DNA from: Devosia sp.
Lineage (GTDB): Bacteria > Pseudomonadota > Alphaproteobacteria > Rhizobiales > Devosiaceae
Direction of reading: 5' to 3'
DNA: 8,338 bases
Assembly (NCBI GenBank): GCA_028290225.1
Contig: JAQGKH010000370.1
Location: 1-8,338 of the forward strand
How positions within the stretch are numbered: the stretch's first letter is position 1; every line of letters starts with the position of its first letter. Both the position numbers and the translations under genes were made by a program. The notes below the pieces were generated by a model. The model saw nothing but the letters and a program-made list of their open reading frames with translations. It did no database searches and was not told where the DNA came from. Shown piece after piece: positions 6,440-8,338 of this stretch.

Positions 6440-6545
6440 ACGATTATTTTTCCTCAATTTCGGCAGGGCGCATCGTGCCATTTTGACGACAAAGTCTGGG
6501 CGTCTCGCTGCTCTTCTTGGGCCCGGTCAGGCCCGGTATTTGGCT

Positions 6546-6549
6546 GGAG
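6546..6549 (+). promoter_or_regulatory. Ribosome binding site deciding the degP start
   Basis: GGAG lies one base before an ATG at 6551 and seven bases before an in-frame ATG at 6557. The seven-base spacing is normal, so 6557 is preferred. Both starts give the same signal peptide apart from two residues. Confidence 0.6.
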
Positions 6550-6556
6550 AATGACG

Positions 6557-8020
6557 ATGCGCTTAGGGTCCCGGGTCGCGGCTGGATTGGTGCTGGTGGG
6601 CTTGGCCGTTGGCGGGTCGCTGGCCTTGGCGCCGCTGCAGCACGCTACGCTGGCGCAGGCGAACGCTGAAGGGACGCCAGCAACGGTGCGGCAGGTGCCG
6701 CAGAGTGAGAGCCAACTCAAGCTGAGCTTTGCGCCCGTGGTCGCCTCCGTTGCGCCTTCCGTGGTCAATGTCTACGCGACCCGCATCGAGCAGCAGGCAG
6801 CGTCTCCTTTCGCCAGTGACCCCTTCTTCCAGCGGTTCTTCGGAGGACGCCAGTTCCAGAGCCGGCCGCGTGAAAGTCGCTCGCTGGGATCAGGCGTGAT
6901 TGTGGAGGCGAGCGGCGTCATCCTCACCAATCGTCACGTCATCGAAGGCGCTACCGACGTGCGCATCGCCCTGCACGATGGGCGGGAGTTCGCGGTCGAT
7001 ATCGTTGTTGAAGACGCTCAAACCGATCTGGCCATCCTGCGCGTGCGGGAGCCTGGCTCGGCCACCTTCTCGGCCATCAGCTTTGCCAACTCCGATGACT
7101 TGCTGGTGGGTGATCTGGTGCTCGCTATTGGCAATCCCTTCGGTGTCGGCCAGACGGTGACCAGCGGCATTGTTTCGGCCCTGGCGCGGACGGGCGTCGA
7201 AAGCAGCGACTACGAATTCTTTATCCAGACCGATGCCGCGATCAATCCGGGCAATTCGGGCGGCGCCCTGGTTGATCTTGAGGGGCGCCTGGTCGGCATC
7301 AACACCGCCATCTACTCCCAGACCGGCGGCTCCGTGGGGATCGGCTTTGCCATTCCGGCCAACATGGCGCGCCTGGTTGCCGATGCAGGCGTTGCCGGGG
7401 GCGAGATCGTTCGGCCGTGGTTCGGCGCCAAGATGCAGGCGGTGACGGCCGACATCGCCACGAGCCTGGGCATGCCTGCACCCCATGGCGCGCTGATCAC
7501 CGAAGTGGCGCCCGGTGGCCCCGCCGAGCGCGCCGGCTTTGCCTCGGGTGATGTGATTCTTTCGGTCGACGGCGTGGCCGTGGATGATCCCAGCGCCTTC
7601 AACTTCCGCCTCGCCACCAAGCCGATCGACTCGCAAACCCTGCTCGAGCGCTTGCGCGGCGGCAGCACGGAAACAATCGCCTTCACGGTCCAAACCGCTC
7701 CCGCCGCCGGCGCGGACAATGTCGCGGCGATCACCGGCAATTCGCGTTTCTCCGGCACCACCGTGCGCCAGCTCGATCCAGCTCTTGCCGAAGCCAAGGA
7801 CCTGCCTTACGACGCCGAGGGTGTGCTGGTCACGGCGGTGGAGCCGGGGTCGGCGGCCGAGCAAATGGGACTACGCGTGGACGACATCATCCTCTCGCTC
7901 AACGACTTGCCCATGGATACGGCGCAGGCTTTCTCCACCACTGCATCGCAGCGGGTCCGTACCTGGCAGATCATCATGCAGCGCGAGGGACGCATCTTGC
8001 GCAGCATTGTCAGCGGTTGA
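6557..8020 (+). CDS. degP: DegP/DegQ (HtrA) family periplasmic serine endoprotease
   Basis: This HtrA-family protease degrades or refolds damaged proteins in the periplasm and typically forms trimer-based cages. From the ATG at 6557 it has 487 residues. It has a Sec signal peptide with Arg at 2 and 6, a hydrophobic core of about residues 7-27, and probable cleavage after LAQA (32-35). The trypsin-like domain has H127 in LTNRHVIEG, D157 in TDLAIL and S234 in GNSGGAL, so the triad is complete. PDZ1 covers about 287-380, including VAPGGPAERAGFASGDVILSVDG. PDZ2 covers about 400-487, with VEPGSAAEQMGLRVDDIILSLN. Two PDZ domains match DegP/DegQ/MucD rather than DegS; which paralogue it is cannot be settled here. 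rarA follows after ten bases, probably co-transcribed. I found no convincing promoter upstream. An in-frame ATG at 6419 would add 46 residues ahead of the signal peptide and is unlikely. Confidence 0.93.
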   Translation: MRLGSRVAAGLVLVGLAVGGSLALAPLQHATLAQANAEGTPATVRQVPQSESQLKLSFAPVVASVAPSVVNVYATRIEQQAASPFASDPFFQRFFGGRQFQSRPRESRSLGSGVIVEASGVILTNRHVIEGATDVRIALHDGREFAVDIVVEDAQTDLAILRVREPGSATFSAISFANSDDLLVGDLVLAIGNPFGVGQTVTSGIVSALARTGVESSDYEFFIQTDAAINPGNSGGALVDLEGRLVGINTAIYSQTGGSVGIGFAIPANMARLVADAGVAGGEIVRPWFGAKMQAVTADIATSLGMPAPHGALITEVAPGGPAERAGFASGDVILSVDGVAVDDPSAFNFRLATKPIDSQTLLERLRGGSTETIAFTVQTAPAAGADNVAAITGNSRFSGTTVRQLDPALAEAKDLPYDAEGVLVTAVEPGSAAEQMGLRVDDIILSLNDLPMDTAQAFSTTASQRVRTWQIIMQREGRILRSIVSG

Positions 8021-8030
8021 GAGGAGTTTC

Positions 8031-8338
8031 ATGGCCGACCTTTTCGCCGCCTCGGCCATTGCGTCCGATCAGGATGCCGCCCGCCCCTTGGCCGATCAGT
8101 TGCGCCCGCGCAGCCTCGATGAGGTGATCGGGCAAACCCACCTCTTGGGACCCGAGGGTACCCTGCGCCGCATGATTGCGTCGGGCCGGCTGGGTTCGCT
8201 TATTCTCTGGGGCCCTCCTGGCACGGGCAAGACCACCGTTGCCCGGCTCCTTGCCAACCAGATCGGCTACGAGTTCGAGCAGATTTCTGCCGTATTCTCG
8301 GGTGTTGCCGATCTGAAGAAGGTATTTGAGCGGGCCCG
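8031..8338 (+). CDS. rarA: Replication-associated recombination protein A (RarA/MgsA AAA+ ATPase), 5' part
   Basis: RarA is a cytoplasmic AAA+ ATPase related to clamp-loader subunits and to eukaryotic WRNIP1/Mgs1; it acts at stalled replication forks. Only the first 102 codons are inside the window (full length is about 430), and the frame is open at the edge. The product starts MADLFAASAI. It contains PLADQLRPRSLDEVIGQTHLL (19-39), typical of the family N-terminus, and the Walker A motif GPPGTGKT (61-68). It then has FEQISAVFSGVADLKKVFERA (82-102), in which the S-A-V-x-SGVADLK pattern distinguishes RarA from RuvB and DnaX. GAGGAG (8021-8026) lies four bases before the ATG. It is likely in an operon with degP. 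Confidence 0.93.
   Translation, partial: MADLFAASAIASDQDAARPLADQLRPRSLDEVIGQTHLLGPEGTLRRMIASGRLGSLILWGPPGTGKTTVARLLANQIGYEFEQISAVFSGVADLKKVFERA

Noticed and set aside
6365..6481. 39-residue N-terminal extension of the decarboxylase
   Set aside because: It covers the good -10/-35 promoter at 6411-6439, and the ATG at 6364 has its own ribosome site.
6364..6490. Repeated octamer TTGACGAC at 6364-6371 and 6483-6490
   Set aside because: One copy overlaps the decarboxylase start codon and there are only two copies 119 bases apart; chance is the simpler explanation.
6419..6556. 46-residue N-terminal extension of the DegP-type protease
   Set aside because: It would place a long non-hydrophobic stretch before a typical signal peptide; GGAG with correct spacing supports 6557.
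6890..7864. 324-codon open frame on the - strand inside degP
   Set aside because: It is antisense to the protease and PDZ domains; the composition is rich in Gly, Arg and His as expected of a shadow frame.

Overview
The window looks like a chromosomal segment from an alphaproteobacterium of the Hyphomicrobiales (Rhizobiales). The protein sequences resemble Devosia or a close relative, but that genus guess rests on recall and has moderate-to-low certainty. Three things support the class: high GC, the gene order secY-adk-rpsM-rpsK-rpoA-rplQ with no rpsD between rpsK and rpoA, and the typical alphaproteobacterial forms of S11, alpha and L17.

Left part (1-4051): the distal end of the large ribosomal protein cluster. 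It holds the 3' two thirds of secY, then adk overlapping its stop by 4 bases, a 177-base spacer with a possible leader structure, rpsM, rpsK, rpoA and rplQ. Intercistronic hairpins lie after rpsM and, as a tandem pair, between rpsK and rpoA. A perfect 13-bp hairpin with a U-rich tail closes the cluster after rplQ. Together these genes serve protein export (SecY), adenylate balance (Adk), the ribosome (S13, S11, L17) and transcription (alpha subunit).

Middle (4052-6364): two convergent metabolic genes separated by a bidirectional terminator. On the + strand is an extended short-chain dehydrogenase/reductase of the dihydroflavonol-reductase-like type. On the - strand is a fold-type III PLP decarboxylase of the ornithine/lysine kind, with a clear sigma-70 type promoter.

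Right part (6365-8338): a divergent intergenic region, a DegP/DegQ-type periplasmic serine protease with signal peptide, catalytic triad and two PDZ domains, and the first 102 codons of rarA ten bases downstream, probably in one operon. As recalled, rplQ-degP-rarA is a common order in Hyphomicrobiales, so the two metabolic genes look like an insertion into that order.

I see no tRNA, rRNA, CRISPR array, insertion sequence, prophage or defence gene. Most of the window is conserved housekeeping DNA. I did not find a convincing undescribed system. The points most worth a second look are the intercistronic hairpins, the reductase gene starting 12 bases after a strong terminator, and the decarboxylase promoter.
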